Assembly: GCA_028274465.1 (NCBI GenBank)
Contig: CM051455.1
Coordinates: forward strand, 46,455,129 to 46,519,128
Length of the DNA stretch: 64,000 nt
Reading direction: 5' to 3'
Source: Plantago ovata
Lineage: Eukaryota; Streptophyta; Magnoliopsida; Lamiales; Plantaginaceae
The notes under the pieces were generated by a model. That model saw only the letters and a list, made by a program, of their open reading frames with translations. It did no database searches and was not told where the DNA came from. The position numbers and the translations under genes were made by a program. Of this stretch, positions 1 to 11,229 are shown in pieces; position 1 is the stretch's first letter, and each line of letters opens with the position of its first letter.

Positions 1-1815
1 TGTTCAGACACTTCACTTCATAAAATGCCTCACAACACAGTGATCAAGGTGATACAATCAAGTTACACGGTGTTCCTTGCTAGATTATCAAGATTCAAAG
101 ACCCGAGCCTAGGTCCATATACAGCATCGCAATAGTACTTACCTCGTGATATAGACATATAGTGCTGTCAAAATGGCTGAAAATCAAATGGTGAGATTTC
201 GTAGTATGTTACTCACGTTGTAACGTACTATTGTAACAATTGGGTAAAAATAAACCATACTAACTCAAGTCATGTGCAAATCCGAAGAAAAACTTTACTA
301 GTTTTGGCATAATGTTCCGTATTTTGTTCTGTATTTTTCGAAAAAACTGGCGCAGAATAACTATGGTCCATAGACTGGCTTGTATTGTATCTAGAAAGTG
401 ATGTCTATATATGAAGCCTTCAATTTCTCCGTGAAAGGCATTATTTAGAGGAACAGAAGCTCCTTCAAGAATTAATATTGGAAGGCTGCTGGCACATAAC
501 AACACAACATTTTTTGGAATGGTTCATCCCTGACTGATCTATCTGTAATATCTGTACAAGATGAGAAAATAATTGCAACAAGCCATTTTCTCCGTGAATG
601 AAGTTTCTAATTTCTATTCATTAATTCAGTGTAAATTAAATATATGAATGAATGATTGATATATTGATTATTCAAGAATGGACAAAGATCCACTTAATAG
701 TTGTGTATCCAATATGGGACCTTTTAATGTGGTAAATTAGAGTTTGACCCTACCAAAAAATATTCTTTAAATGTTATCTGAATTTGAGGAAAAAGGAATG
801 TCAAATTTTAACAGACAACAAGCAATGAATGAATGTTGTGGTGAAAAATAGCAATGCACTAATGATGCAGTGTTGTTTGGTTTGATATGATATGACTGGA
901 ACTGGATTGTCCCAAATCAATAATAGACTGAAAAAAAGGGAAAAATGAAACATATTTTCTTTCACTTTTGTCTTACCTTATAATACGAAGTATTATTTTT
1001 AAGAGAAATAACTCATAATTATCATAGAAGTACACATTAGATACGTCACCTTGCTACATTAGACACGTTAAATGGAACAAATGATAGTGAACGTACGTTG
1101 AGAGAGGATACCATTGATATCCCGCTCGCATTCGTTTTTGCTTGGAATTTAGGTGTGTGGCGGCTTAGCATTTTTCATTTGATTCAATTTGGTGAATAAT
1201 TCATTACAAACGGGACCTAGAGAAAAGTTGACGACAAGAATAGCTCTGGGCTGTGCAGTCATGTCTTAAACAAGATGTACATAAATCTTGTAGGTGAACA
1301 GCAAAGAAAATGCAGTTTGACCAGTGAGTCAATTGTACAATTGAGTGGAAACGATATATAATGGCAGTATGGTACTTTTATATGGATCATCAAGATTTGA
1401 AGAGGAAATAGTGAATAGTTATTAGGCACAATTTTGGAGAAACTGGACATATATACTTGAGTCAGAATCTCAGACATAGACAAGCATTAACATTAACAAG
1501 TCTTCTGGCAGTATGGGTATGGCACTTTTATATGGATCATCTATGAATCATTTGTATTGTTTCGAGCATTTCTTATACTTGTTTCGTTTTATTTAGTAAT
1601 AAAAAACAAAAAACTTTGGCCGTTTAAAAAAAATAAAAAATTAACAAGTCTTCTTTTCATAGACATCCAAATTCTAAAACAGTAGCCAACATTTACATTA
1701 ACAAGTCTTATTTTCATTAGTTATGGTTCCCCATTTATCACCATAATAAAAAATCCCCCCTATCTATCGGTCGGGGATCAAGCGTTTTATACTTTTAGTG
1801 CGCTTCGTTGGAGGA
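1..1815. other. AT-rich intergenic, no supported gene
   Basis: I see no recognisable gene. A short reading frame near 260-505 (minus) matches no family I know. The phrases 'acattaacaagtctt' and 'cttttatatggatcatc' recur at about 1340-1540 and 1640-1715, so this is old repeat debris. A plausible acceptor/donor pair surrounds about 40 bases near 147-190 on the minus strand, but there is no protein evidence for an exon. Confidence 0.5.
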
Positions 1816-1824
1816 TTAGTATTA

Positions 1825-2795
1825 GGGTCCATTGATTTTTTATACCTCCTTAGCGTCCCTAATTACGAAATGAACCTCCTTAGTTTATCAATTACATTTT
1901 AGTCCAAAGTCAACAAAAATTCACTATTCCAAAATTGAATTTTGTTGGAACCAAACAAGATTTAGTGATTTCAAATAAAAAAGATAAATAATTAAAAGAA
2001 AAACTAAGTACAATACTAAAATAAAATTTTATATTTCATTTTTTTTTAATTCTCTTTCTTCTTCACAACTCCGGTCACCGGAGATATTCCGATGAAAGGA
2101 GTTGTGTCCGGATCATCCAAGCTCCCAGATCGGAGCTTGGCAAGCTCCGATCAGGGAGCTTGTGTAGCTCCCAGATCGGGAGCTGCAAGCAAGCTCCCGA
2201 TCGGAGCTTGACAAGCTCCGATCAGGGAGCTTGTGCAGCTCCCAGATCGGGACCTGCAAAGCTCCGATCATGGAGCTTGTGCAGCTCCCAGATCGGGAGC
2301 TGCAAGCAAGCTCCCGATCGGGCTCCGATCAGGGAGCTTGTGCAGCTCCCAGATCGGGAGCTGCAAGCAAGCTCCGATCTGGGAGTTTTCCAAGCTCCCA
2401 GATCGGGAGCTGCAAGCAAGCTCCCGATCGGAGCTTACCAAGCTCCGATCGGAGCTTGCCAAGCTCCGGTCTGGGAGATTGTGCATCTCCCAGATTAGGA
2501 GTTGCAAGTTCCCGATCGGTGCAAGCTCCGATCGGGAACTTGCAGCTCCCAGATCTTCAAGTCCGGTCACCGGATTCCGGTGAGGACTTGAAGAAGAAGA
2601 AGATAAATAAGAAAAGTAAAAAGAAAAAAGAAAAGAGAAAAAAAAAGAAAAAATGTTAGGGCATGTTTGGAATAGAAATAATAAATTGATGGTCAACTCA
2701 AAAAACCTTCATTTTGGACCAAAATGTAATTGATACCATAAGAGTATCCTTTTTGAGAAAGGCCTTCATAAGGAGGTCTAAAAATCAATTTTCTC
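1825..2795. mobile_element. Mutator-like non-autonomous element with palindromic core
   Basis: A 971-bp element is bounded by perfect 9-bp direct repeats TTAGTATTA (1816-1824 and 2796-2804). The ends form an imperfect terminal inverted repeat: left GGGTCCATTGATTTTTTATA, right (reverse complement) GAGAAAATTGATTTTTAGAC. Both continue into CCTCCTTA, and further in both arms carry TCAATTACATTTT(A/G)GTCC. A 9-bp target duplication with long TIRs is the hallmark of Mutator-like elements. There is no transposase, so it is non-autonomous. The centre (2117-2560) is a GC-rich palindromic array, followed by a purine-rich tract (2585-2655). It is related to the element at 51076-55669. Confidence 0.75.
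2112..2565. repeat. Palindromic AGCTCC/GATC minisatellite
   Basis: This is an array of about 22-26 bp units, each a near-palindrome of the form CAAGCTCC-(CA)GATC(A)-GGGAGCTTG, with spacers such as TGCAG or CAAG. Almost every unit can fold on itself. The array is far more GC-rich than the surroundings and is bracketed by CCGGTCACCGG motifs (about 2072 and 2565). It lacks stop codons in several frames on both strands, which creates long but meaningless overlapping reading frames. Confidence 0.85.
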
Positions 2796-2911
2796 TTAGT
2801 ATTATATGTTTCCTTATTCACTTTTTATTTGCACCCTTTTAATAAGGTATAGCTAAATTATCATAGGAACAGGGTTGTACAGTGTACCTAGAATTTTCGT
2901 AGATTGAGTGC

Positions 2912-3547
2912 TATTAGAATTTGGGAGAAGGTTGTCCAATCTTATATGTTGAATTGAGATCCTACTCCGAAGCGATGTGGGATGAGGTTTAACACGCCCC
3001 CTCACGTGTAGCCCGGTATGAACATCGGGTCTACAACGTGGACCATGAATGTCGGAATATACATCGGCTCAAACCCAACACGGGTAAACAACCATCATCG
3101 ACTTGGGCCTGCTCTGATACCATATTAGAATTGGACCATCATCAACATCGGGTCTACAACGTGGACAATGAATGGCGGAATATATATATATCGGCTCAAA
3201 CCCAACACGGGTAAACAACCATCATCGACTTGGGTCTACAACGTGGACCATGAATGCCGGAATATACATCGGCTCAAACCTAACACGGGTAAACAACCAT
3301 CATTGACTTGGGTCTGCTATGATACCATATTAGAATTGGACCATCATCAACATCGGGTCTACAACGTGGACAATGAATGGCGGAATGGTAAACAACCATC
3401 ATCGACTTGGGCCTGCTCTGATAGCATATTAGAATTAGGCCATCTTTCCTTTAAAAGACCTTGTAAAGGGAGAAGGTTATCCAATCTTATATGTTGAATT
3501 GAGGTTCTACTCTCAAGCGAAATGGAATGGGGACATGGGATTTAACA
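2912..3547 (-). mobile_element. TRIM (terminal-repeat retrotransposon in miniature)
   Basis: Read on the minus strand, a 5' LTR (3547-3427) starts TGTTAAATCCC and ends CTAATA. Next comes a primer-binding site, TGCTATCAGAGC at 3426-3415, one mismatch from the usual plant tRNA-Met site. A short internal region follows, then a polypurine tract (GAGGGGGCG, about 3003-2995) and a 3' LTR (2994-2912) starting TGTTAAACCTCATCCC. The flanks AGTGC (2907-2911) and ATTGC (3548-3552) fit a 5-bp target duplication with one mismatch. There is no coding capacity. The 5' LTR is longer (121 against 83 bp) because of an internal insertion of about 38 bp. Confidence 0.75.
3023..3440. repeat. Tandem duplications inside the TRIM, with repeated primer-binding sites
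   Basis: Segments beginning CATCGGGTCTACAACGTGGA and ending at CTGATACCATATTAGAATTG recur, at about 3025, 3145, 3231 and 3352. The reverse-strand primer-binding motif occurs three times (near 3112-3123, 3312-3323 and 3415-3426), twice with a point change. This suggests internal template switching or unequal exchange. Confidence 0.75.
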
Positions 3548-3552
3548 ATTGC

Positions 3553-4670
3553 AAAAAACATGTACCTAAATAAAGTGTCTTGTAAATCATGGATTATTCT
3601 TCTAAATTATATTCTTATTCTCTATTATCTTTTACCATACAATTGTATTTTCTTTATTTAATTGCTTGCCATTAAATTGGAGTTATGGTTTATTTTTCTC
3701 TTAAATATTCTCATATGGGCTTAGCTCCCTAGTTGATGGTTTAAGACTGTTTAACTAGATTTAGCCCTTAAGTTTTATACTCTCTACATACTCTGTAATA
3801 TTCTTTATTCTAATATAAGTTGAGTTAAGTGAAAACACCCTTATTCGGTCATTCGGAAACTCGTTATGTATGGTGCGGTGTCTGGAAGATACTCCGATGT
3901 AAATCGTTTGGCCTAGTACATAATCGTGCTCGAGCCTAGTACGTGACCGTGCTAGAGAGTCCTGTGTATGTGATCGGTAGGAACAATTCTCTTTAATTTT
4001 CAGCTCTTTTGTTATTGTTCTTCTGTTCTTCCTCTACTACTTTTGTCTGATTCATAAGAGTATCTGAAAAGGGATCCATATTTTTTCTACTGTGTTTTCA
4101 GAATATTAGTCCAAACAAAATGAATTTTCAATAAAAATCTAATTTTTAGTTTTAATCATCGAGAGATAATAGCCAAGATAGAGCTCCAAACAATTCTTTT
4201 GTGGGGAAATAAAGCTTAAATGGAATGATGACGTTCATGCTCAAACAATTGTGTTCATCTTCTTGGACAACTCCACGAGCTACAGAGCTTGCAGTATCTT
4301 ATTGGCCCATCAGGGCCCAATTAGAACATGTTGTGCGAATATGGTACAAAAAACCTAGCCCGCTCTTTAGGTTTCCACCAGCCTTTGGTATTGTATTATT
4401 GTTTTTTTACCTTGGCTTCGAGTCTAAATTAGTCTTTGTAATTTTAACACAATAACAAAGACTTGTTAGAGTAACCGACATAAAAATACCACACTCTCTC
4501 TCTAGCCTTCTCTTCACTTCTTTCGTCCACATGTTTCTTATTCTTGATACTTCTTTCTTTCTTTCTTTTTATTTTTTTTCTAAATTCATCTCATCTTCCT
4601 ATCCACCAATAATATACTCAACCCCACACAATTTCCAATATATTCCAACAACCTTTTACAAATAAAAAAA
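3553..4670. other. Intergenic, no supported gene
   Basis: AT-rich. The part at 3830-4010 (repeated 'cctagtac..aatcgtgct' and 'cctagtacgtgaccgtgct') and the part at 4230-4450 look like decayed LTR sequence, but no primer-binding site or partner LTR is visible. A short open frame at 4225-4455 matches nothing I recognise. Confidence 0.4.
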
Positions 4671-4672
4671 AC

Positions 4673-4937
4673 ATTCTATTTCATCTTCCTTACACCTATC
4701 ATCCTAGTTTGACTTTTTTCGGTCAATAATTTTCAACTTTGACTCTCAATTACTCTCAAACTATAATGATAAAGTGTTTAATGAAATTATATTATGAAAA
4801 TTTAGGTTCTATATTTTTATAATATAATTTTATTAAATACTTTCATCATTATAGTTTAAAACTAATTGGAAGTCAAAGTTGAAAGTTATTGAACGAAATA
4901 AGTCAAACTATAACACTTCTGGTGGAATGGAGATAGT
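4673..4937. mobile_element. Stowaway-like MITE
   Basis: This is one large inverted repeat: the arm at about 4707-4797 is repeated as its reverse complement at about 4818-4912 (AGTTTGAC...TCAACTTTGACT against AGTCAAAGTTGA...GTCAAACT). The outer ends resemble the CTCCATTCCACC-type ends of plant Stowaway elements, and the right end is followed by TA. The left end is more decayed, so that boundary is approximate. Confidence 0.6.
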
Positions 4938-5497
4938 ATCTATAAAATCCTATCTCACTTCCTCAATTCTACCCTTAAATCAAGTCAAGCATAATTTAAA
5001 AAACTCATTTAACAAATCCCCTTAAACCGGTTACTATTCGGGTTTGTGTTAAATTTAACACAATACCAATGTCTAGTTGAAACTCAAACACCTTGTAAGT
5101 GAATTTGATACTGGATGTCTGGTACCGGACAAATATTCTCTCAGTATAATTTTGTGTCTTCACTCATGACTGATTATCTATTCTACACTTATAATCACGT
5201 TGAGCCTTTAGACCATCGCCGACCAACAACTCTTACCCTATCTTACCATCAGTCTTGTTGTAGGGTAAATTCTAGTTCTTGACAATTGCCTACGTCTTTA
5301 ATTTGGGAGCATACTCCAAACTAAGAGACTTCCATTTGAGTTGAGTGGATCTGAAATAAAGCTTGAATGGGGGGTTAGGATCTCTTGCTCAGTCTGTACA
5401 AGATCAAATGGGAGGCACGGCTTTACATATATGGAGCAACTGCCATAGTTAATATGATGTGATTGACCAATAATTGAGCAATGAATGTACGATGGAG

Positions 5498-5692
5498 ATT
5501 ACATCAAGTGTACGATGGAGATTGCTTCTCACAAGTATTTAGATACATTAGGCACTTAACGGGCCTGGTCCAAATCTCAAATTAGCGTTTTGACGGTATT
5601 GAGGACAAGGTCTTTCAAGACATTGAAATATTTTAGTCTAACATCCACGTTCTGAGCTCCTTACCTCGATATAAGTTCTTTTATCAAATTAA
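5498..5692 (+). repeat. Direct repeat, copy A
   Basis: About 195 bp, from ACATCAAGTGTACGATGGAG to TTTTATCAAATTAA. It recurs in the same orientation, slightly diverged, at 9117-9308. It is not an obvious LTR: there is no TG...CA end, primer-binding site or polypurine tract. Confidence 0.75.
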
Positions 5693-5699
5693 CTAGTAA

Positions 5700-6880
5700 A
5701 TAACCCGTCGAGTTTCGATGAGAAATAGTAATTCCCAAATGATAATGTCTAAACACCACATTATCTTTGTAGACGCTCAGAAATCTACAATTGAAATTCG
5801 TTGGAATCGTGAGGGCACCGACGACCTGCAAGGCAACAAAAGCGCATTAGAGCGTGAGGTTCCAAGGGGACACCGGTGTGGTGCCGGCCGTATGGACTCC
5901 GACGCTCAAGTCAGTAAGTTGTAAAAATGAATAGTATGTAAATGCGTAGAGAAATATGATCGACTTAGCCTGAGATCCGATGAGGGTCTGAAAGGCGAAT
6001 TGTTTGGCTTTGAACGTCGTTTGAAGGATTGAACAATGATTTGCTCAGCCTTGAACAATGTTGAGGGGCTGATTTCCAGGAAGGTATCACGATGGTTTGA
6101 GGGCGTCGAATGTTTGAAGTAATCTGATGGTTTTAGGGCTTAATGCGATGGTTTGAGGGATTGACGTGACGGTTTGAGGGCGTCAGATCGAGTATGTGAG
6201 GGTCTGTCGGGATAGTTGATCGGAGAAGATGGAGTTTAGAGATGAGAGCGTTTTTAGTAGTTTTTAGAGAGTTCAAGTATGATGAATTTCATGCCCTGAG
6301 AGCTAAGGGTTGAGGTCCTTTTATAGTCCCAAATCGGTTCGTCGGTTGGAGAAAATCTCGCCTCCATATCCGTCCTTAGGGTTTCCTAAGGTTTCTCCAC
6401 TACCTTGGACTCAGTAGAGCCGTCTTTGAAACTCTCCCCAACGACTCCGAGATACTCGAGGATGAGGGGTTGCGGATACATTGAGGTCATGCAGTTAGTT
6501 GTTACTAGGTCCTCAGCGTTCAACCCATTTTTCGGGATTTAAGTTGAGTTAGGGTTAGGGCTTCAAATGTCATACGGCCGACATGTGTTAGAGGGCCTCT
6601 TGAAGAGAAGAGATGGGCCTCACTTGATCCAATTGGTTGAGTCCCCGCGAAACAGACTCAAGGGCTCAAAGCGATTGGAATTATGCGCGAAGGTCCTCAA
6701 CGGATTGGACCATCATGTTGGAACATTTGGGCCATAATTATGATCCAATAAGAGTGTTTTGGACTGAATTTCAAGGTTGAGCCCAAATACGAAATTTTAC
6801 CAATACAATCTTGCAAATAGAACACAATTCATAATAATTATGACAACGCTACATGTCCAACACATATATTACTATCATAA
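5700..6880. other. GC-richer stretch with short GATGGTTTGAGG repeats, no gene
   Basis: Less AT-rich than its surroundings. Imperfect copies of 'gatggtttgaggg' and 'gatttgctcagccttgaac' recur between 6010 and 6200. An open frame at 5718-5924 has no recognisable homology. It is probably a decayed transposon or LTR interior. Confidence 0.4.
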
Positions 6881-6967
6881 TCATGTTCTTAGCCTACCAA
6901 GGTCATAGTCCGAATTTCGAATTTCCCCTTCAAACAAAGTATTTAGTATTCTTAACTTACTGTAGAA

Positions 6968-8275
6968 TAGACCCGTCAAACACTTTTAGTATTCTAAAAC
7001 AATGTGAAACACGCCAGTCGAAATTATTGCGAAATATACACGTAGAAAACAGTTACTCTTTTAAAATTATTACATATTAGACCTGTCAAACATAGTAAGT
7101 CTTCTAATTTATTGCGAAATACACATGTTGGACAAAGTTAGTATTCTAAATAATAGCAAAATAGACTTGTCGAATACATTTAGTTTTCTAAATCACTGCA
7201 GAATAAGCCCGTCGAACACAAAAGTAGTGTTATAAATTATTGTAAAATAGAGAGTGTTATAAATTATTGTAAAATAGACCCGACCAACACAATTAGTCTT
7301 CTAACTTATTGCAGATCGAATAGATTTGTCGAACACGGTTAGTATTCTAAACTATTGCAAAATAGACCCGTCAAATGCAATTCGTGTTCTAATTATCGCA
7401 GAATAGATTCGTCGAGTGTAGATGGTCTTATAAATTATTGCGGGGTACACCCGTCGAGTAAAGTTAGTAAACTAAATTAATGCGTAATACACCCGTCGAA
7501 TGCATTTATATTAGTGTTTAGAATATTGTAGAATTAATCCATCAAACACAACTAGTATTCTAAATTAACGTGGAATCGAGCCGTCAAATACAATTAGTAT
7601 TCTAAATTATTCAAATTATACTCAACCATATATGTAAATATCAATGAAACACCCTTAAACTGAAACTAAAGCATTATTGAATCTTACCAATCTTCTTCCT
7701 CTTCTTCTCCGGCATGTGAATAGTCAATTCTAAATTATTGGGGAATAGACCCGCCAAATACAATTTGTACTCTAAAGTAGTATGAAATAGATCTGTCAAA
7801 CACAATTAGTGTTGAGGGCATAAATACGAAAAATGTGAATATACAATATTTTTGTGAAGATAGTTGAATGTGAGTTAATTAAGTACCAATAATTCATAAC
7901 ACGTGTAAATAGATAGAATAAGGACCAAACAAAATAGGATGCATGGAGGAAGGAAAAGTTTAACTATTAATGCTCTGAACAATTGCGAAATAGACCTGTC
8001 GAATACAATTAGTGCCCTAAAGTATTGTGGAATAGAACTGTTGATAAACACAATTAGTGTTTAAATTACTGTAGAATAGACCCGTCGAATACATTTAGTA
8101 TCCTGATTAAACTATTATTGAATTACCCGTCGAACACAGTATGTGTTCTAAACTATTGTCGAATACAGGTTGTCTAAAAGTATTATGGAATAGACCCGTC
8201 AAACACAAACAATTCAAAATTATTGCTCGTCGATTACATTTTGTACACTAAAGTATCATGGAATAGACCCGTTGG
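6968..8275 (+). repeat. Diverged ~42-bp minisatellite
   Basis: At least 20 imperfect units carry the core AATAGACCCGTCGAACAC followed by AATTAGTATTCTAAATTATT and GCA. Adjacent cores start at about 7366, 7406, 7448, 7490, 7538 and 7580, giving a period near 42. The array is interrupted by non-repeat blocks at about 7600-7730 and 7810-7980. The second block (TTAGTGTTGAGGGCATAAAT...) recurs diverged at about 8283-8430. Confidence 0.8.
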
Positions 8276-8577
8276 ACACAATTGGTGTTGAGTGCATTGA
8301 TACGGTGAATGTGAAGATAAAATATTTTTGTGAAGATAGTTGAATGTGAGTTGAGTAAGTACCAATATTCATAAATTTCTTATACCTTATATAGATAGAA
8401 GGAGGATCAATAAAAATAGGATACATGACGGGAATAAAAAATAAATATATATAAAATAATAGACTTCAAATTGTTTTTCCTACAATTTATGTGATCTAAA
8501 TTTATTTTTTAATAGAAAATTATTTTCCTACATTTTTCTTTGATTTAATCCTTCTATATATTTATATTAATTATACT

Positions 8578-9065
8578 TTTTTACAAATAACAAAACTAAA
8601 TTAATTTTATCATCCATGTTCCATAAAGTCAAATAATTTCAATTAATATTTTACTTGTTAATTTTTTTAATATAATATCGTTCATTTTTTTGCACTGATT
8701 ATATGTTTGAATGCACATAGGAAGAGAAAAGTAACAAATAGAAATGGTAGAATGTAGAATATTAAATTAGAATGCATAAAATTGTGACATGTGACAAGAA
8801 TGGGGTATTGAGCCAATGAAAATGAAGGAATATGCTAAGTGTTTTTACAAATAGCAAAACTAAATTAATTTTATCACCCGTGTTTCATAAAGTCAAATAA
8901 TTTCAATTAATATTTTATTTATTAATTTTTTTAATATAATATCGTTCATATTTTTGCACTAATTATATGTTTGAATGCACATAGGAAGAGAAAAGTAATA
9001 AATATACATGGTAGAATGTGGAATATTAAATTAGAATGCATAAAATTGATACATGTGACAAAAAT
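8578..9065 (+). repeat. Tandem duplication, ~222 bp units 265 bp apart
   Basis: The block at 8578-8800 (TTTTTACAAATA(A/G)CAAAACT... through GAATGCATAAAATTG) is repeated at 8843-9065 with few differences. It is AT-rich and non-coding. Confidence 0.8.
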
Positions 9066-9116
9066 AGTTACAAATGAGGTGTTTTTTTTTAATACTTTCA
9101 TCCTAACATGGATCTA

Positions 9117-9308
9117 TTGAGATTGCATCAAGTGTACCATGGAGATTGCTCCTCACAAGTATTTAGATACATTAGGCACTTAACGCGCATGGTTCAAATC
9201 TCAAATTAGCGTTGTGACAGTATTGAGGAGAAGGTCTTTCAAGACATTGGAATATGTTAGTCTAACATCTGAGCTGCTTACCTCGATATAAGTTCTTTTA
9301 TCAAATTA
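9117..9308 (+). repeat. Direct repeat, copy B
   Basis: Partner of 5498-5692, about 3.6 kb downstream and same orientation. Differences include a short deletion where copy A has CCACGTTC. Confidence 0.75.
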
Positions 9309-9309
9309 A

Positions 9310-10620
9310 TGAGCATATAGTAATGATAGAAAGTGTAAGTTATCAACTTTATTATTATTGTTGATGTCGTCGTTATCGTCATTGGCGTTGTTATTATGTA
9401 CCACATGACTTTCTTCAGTGGCTAGGTTTGCTATTTTGACCCTTCCCTTCTCATGGAAAAAACTGGCCTTATCTTTTTATGACACTATTTCATCAGCCAA
9501 TTCGAATCTAATTTTTTACTCTAATATATAAATAACAAAAATATGTAATTAAAATAATAATTTAATTTTCAAAACTTTTAAAAGAATATTTTATAGACTT
9601 TTTTTTTTAAATGAACTTCCAATTCATTTAGATAATCAAATAAAATCTCAAACTCGAAACATAAACTAAATCCATCATCACTAATTATTATAACGTCAAC
9701 AAAAACCCCTATATACCTAAATCGATCATGATCAACAAACTACATACTCCATCTAACTTCATCTTGTCAAAGTTGGATTTGTACTTGATTGCGTGTAAAA
9801 TTGTTCATAATTGGGATGTATTGAGCAATATTATATAAAGATGTGATAGTGGACACGAAAGAATAAAAGAGTTTAAGATCATCTTAGCAAGTATTTTATC
9901 ACCTGGTGAAATTTACTATATCTAATATCTAATATGTATATTAATGTATATCACTTATATATGTATATCTCTTTTGCTCTTTTTGTTTTAAAAAATTTAT
10001 GTATATATTTATATATCTCTTTTACTCGTTTTATTTGATCTCTGTAGGTAAGGCTTATCTCTTTCTTTTATGTATATCTATCTTTATCTTATCTTTGTAT
10101 GTAAGTGGTATATCTTTTCTTAAATACGAAGTGAATCCATGACCTTTTGGTTACGAACTGTTTCAACTCACTACTTGGGTGAGTCGGCTACAATCACTTT
10201 GACACATCTGGGGTATTAACCCATTGAAACTTAAGAAATAACATCAACGACGACTTCTCATCTAAAAGGCAACACAAACCATATATGACCAACTAGCAAA
10301 CTAACATATATTAATCATAGATAAAAAGTTGTTATATTTACCAATTAAATTTTTAAAAAAATTACACTAGCAACGTGTCAAATCTAAAATTGGTAAAAAC
10401 CAATCATGTAATAGTAGAATCATTTTGGAGATATTAAATGTGTAATAGTGTTTGTTAGTATTTAACTACTAGAGTCATCTAATTTTATTTTACTTTTTGT
10501 TGTTGTTGTCGGCGTCGTCATAATTCTATTGAGTATGTTAAGGTAAGAGTCATGTTCAAGGATTGAACTTTATATTTATCACTCTTAGAAGTTTTTTTAT
10601 TTTTAAGAGCATAAATAACA
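9310..10620. other. AT-rich intergenic, nothing recognisable
   Basis: Low-complexity AT-rich sequence with TATATCT-type runs near 9920-10110. No gene or bounded element seen. Confidence 0.5.
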
Positions 10621-10626
10621 TAAAAG

Positions 10627-11133
10627 TTAAGGAGCATCCTGTCGAAGAGTGATGCGAGGCCAAACTTCGACGGTGTCTTTAGTTACATCTACAGAATGCC
10701 AAGTTGGGCAGAAGTCCCAAACTTGCACACAAATCCTAAGTGGTACAGCAAAAGGGGAGGGCATATAATCTAAACTATCTTGATTAAGTAGAAGCAAGTT
10801 TCCACGTTTAGCCAAGATGTCTGCAATTTTGTTCGCCTCCCTGTAGACAAAAATAAGCTGCACTTCTTCTAGTTCTCCTAGCTTGTCTTGAATCTCAATT
10901 ACCAGGTCCTTGTGCTTGATTGATGCCACCTTGCGCCTGCAAATACAATCCACAACATATTCAGAATCCAAACGAATAGATAGTTTATTAAAGTTATTGT
11001 CAGCAACAATTTCCAGTCCTGTTTTGAGCGCTAACAATTCTGCAGAATTGTTATCTGTTTTGCCAATGTATCCGGCTGCTGCTTTGACAAAGTTCCCCTG
11101 CCAATCTCTAAAAATACATCCAATTTCATGCAT
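10627..11133 (-). pseudogene. RNase H domain relic of a non-LTR retroelement
   Basis: A 168-codon open stretch encodes a plant RVT_3/RNase H-like domain. It reads GCIFRDWQGNFVKAAAGYIG, then NNSAELLALKTGLEI, then IRLDSEYVVDCI, with a later EANKIADILAKRG motif. These correspond to the conserved Glu (in AELLAL), Asp (in RLDSEYVV) and the C-terminal 'N..AD.LAK' signature. Upstream on the same strand (to about 11215) lies a diverged linker resembling the start of the domain (…NTYESVLGNNN…) in another frame. So the N-terminus is broken and the usual first catalytic Asp (NFDGS/NTDGS) is lost. No reverse transcriptase remains next to it, so it is a fragment, not a gene. Confidence 0.75.
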
Positions 11134-11229
11134 TGTTGTTGTTGCCTAATACAGATTCGTATGTGTTAAGAGCAAGGGTGCCAACAACCGGTGGTAACCA
11201 TTTACACCAGATTGTATTTTCTTTTGTGT

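Noticed and set aside
147-190. Mini-exon on the minus strand between TTTTCAG and GTAAGTAC
   Set aside because: Splice signals alone in AT-rich DNA are not enough; neighbouring exons could not be found.
260-505. Minus-strand 81-codon frame with FRKIQNKIRNIMPKL
   Set aside because: No family recognised, no splice context or codon pattern of a gene; kept only as unexplained.
2231-2696. 142-residue proteins on both strands
   Set aside because: They are by-products of a palindromic array without stop codons inside a transposon.
6968-8275. CRISPR-like regularly spaced repeats
   Set aside because: The repeats are diverged, lack unique same-length spacers and lie in a plant genome; it is a minisatellite.
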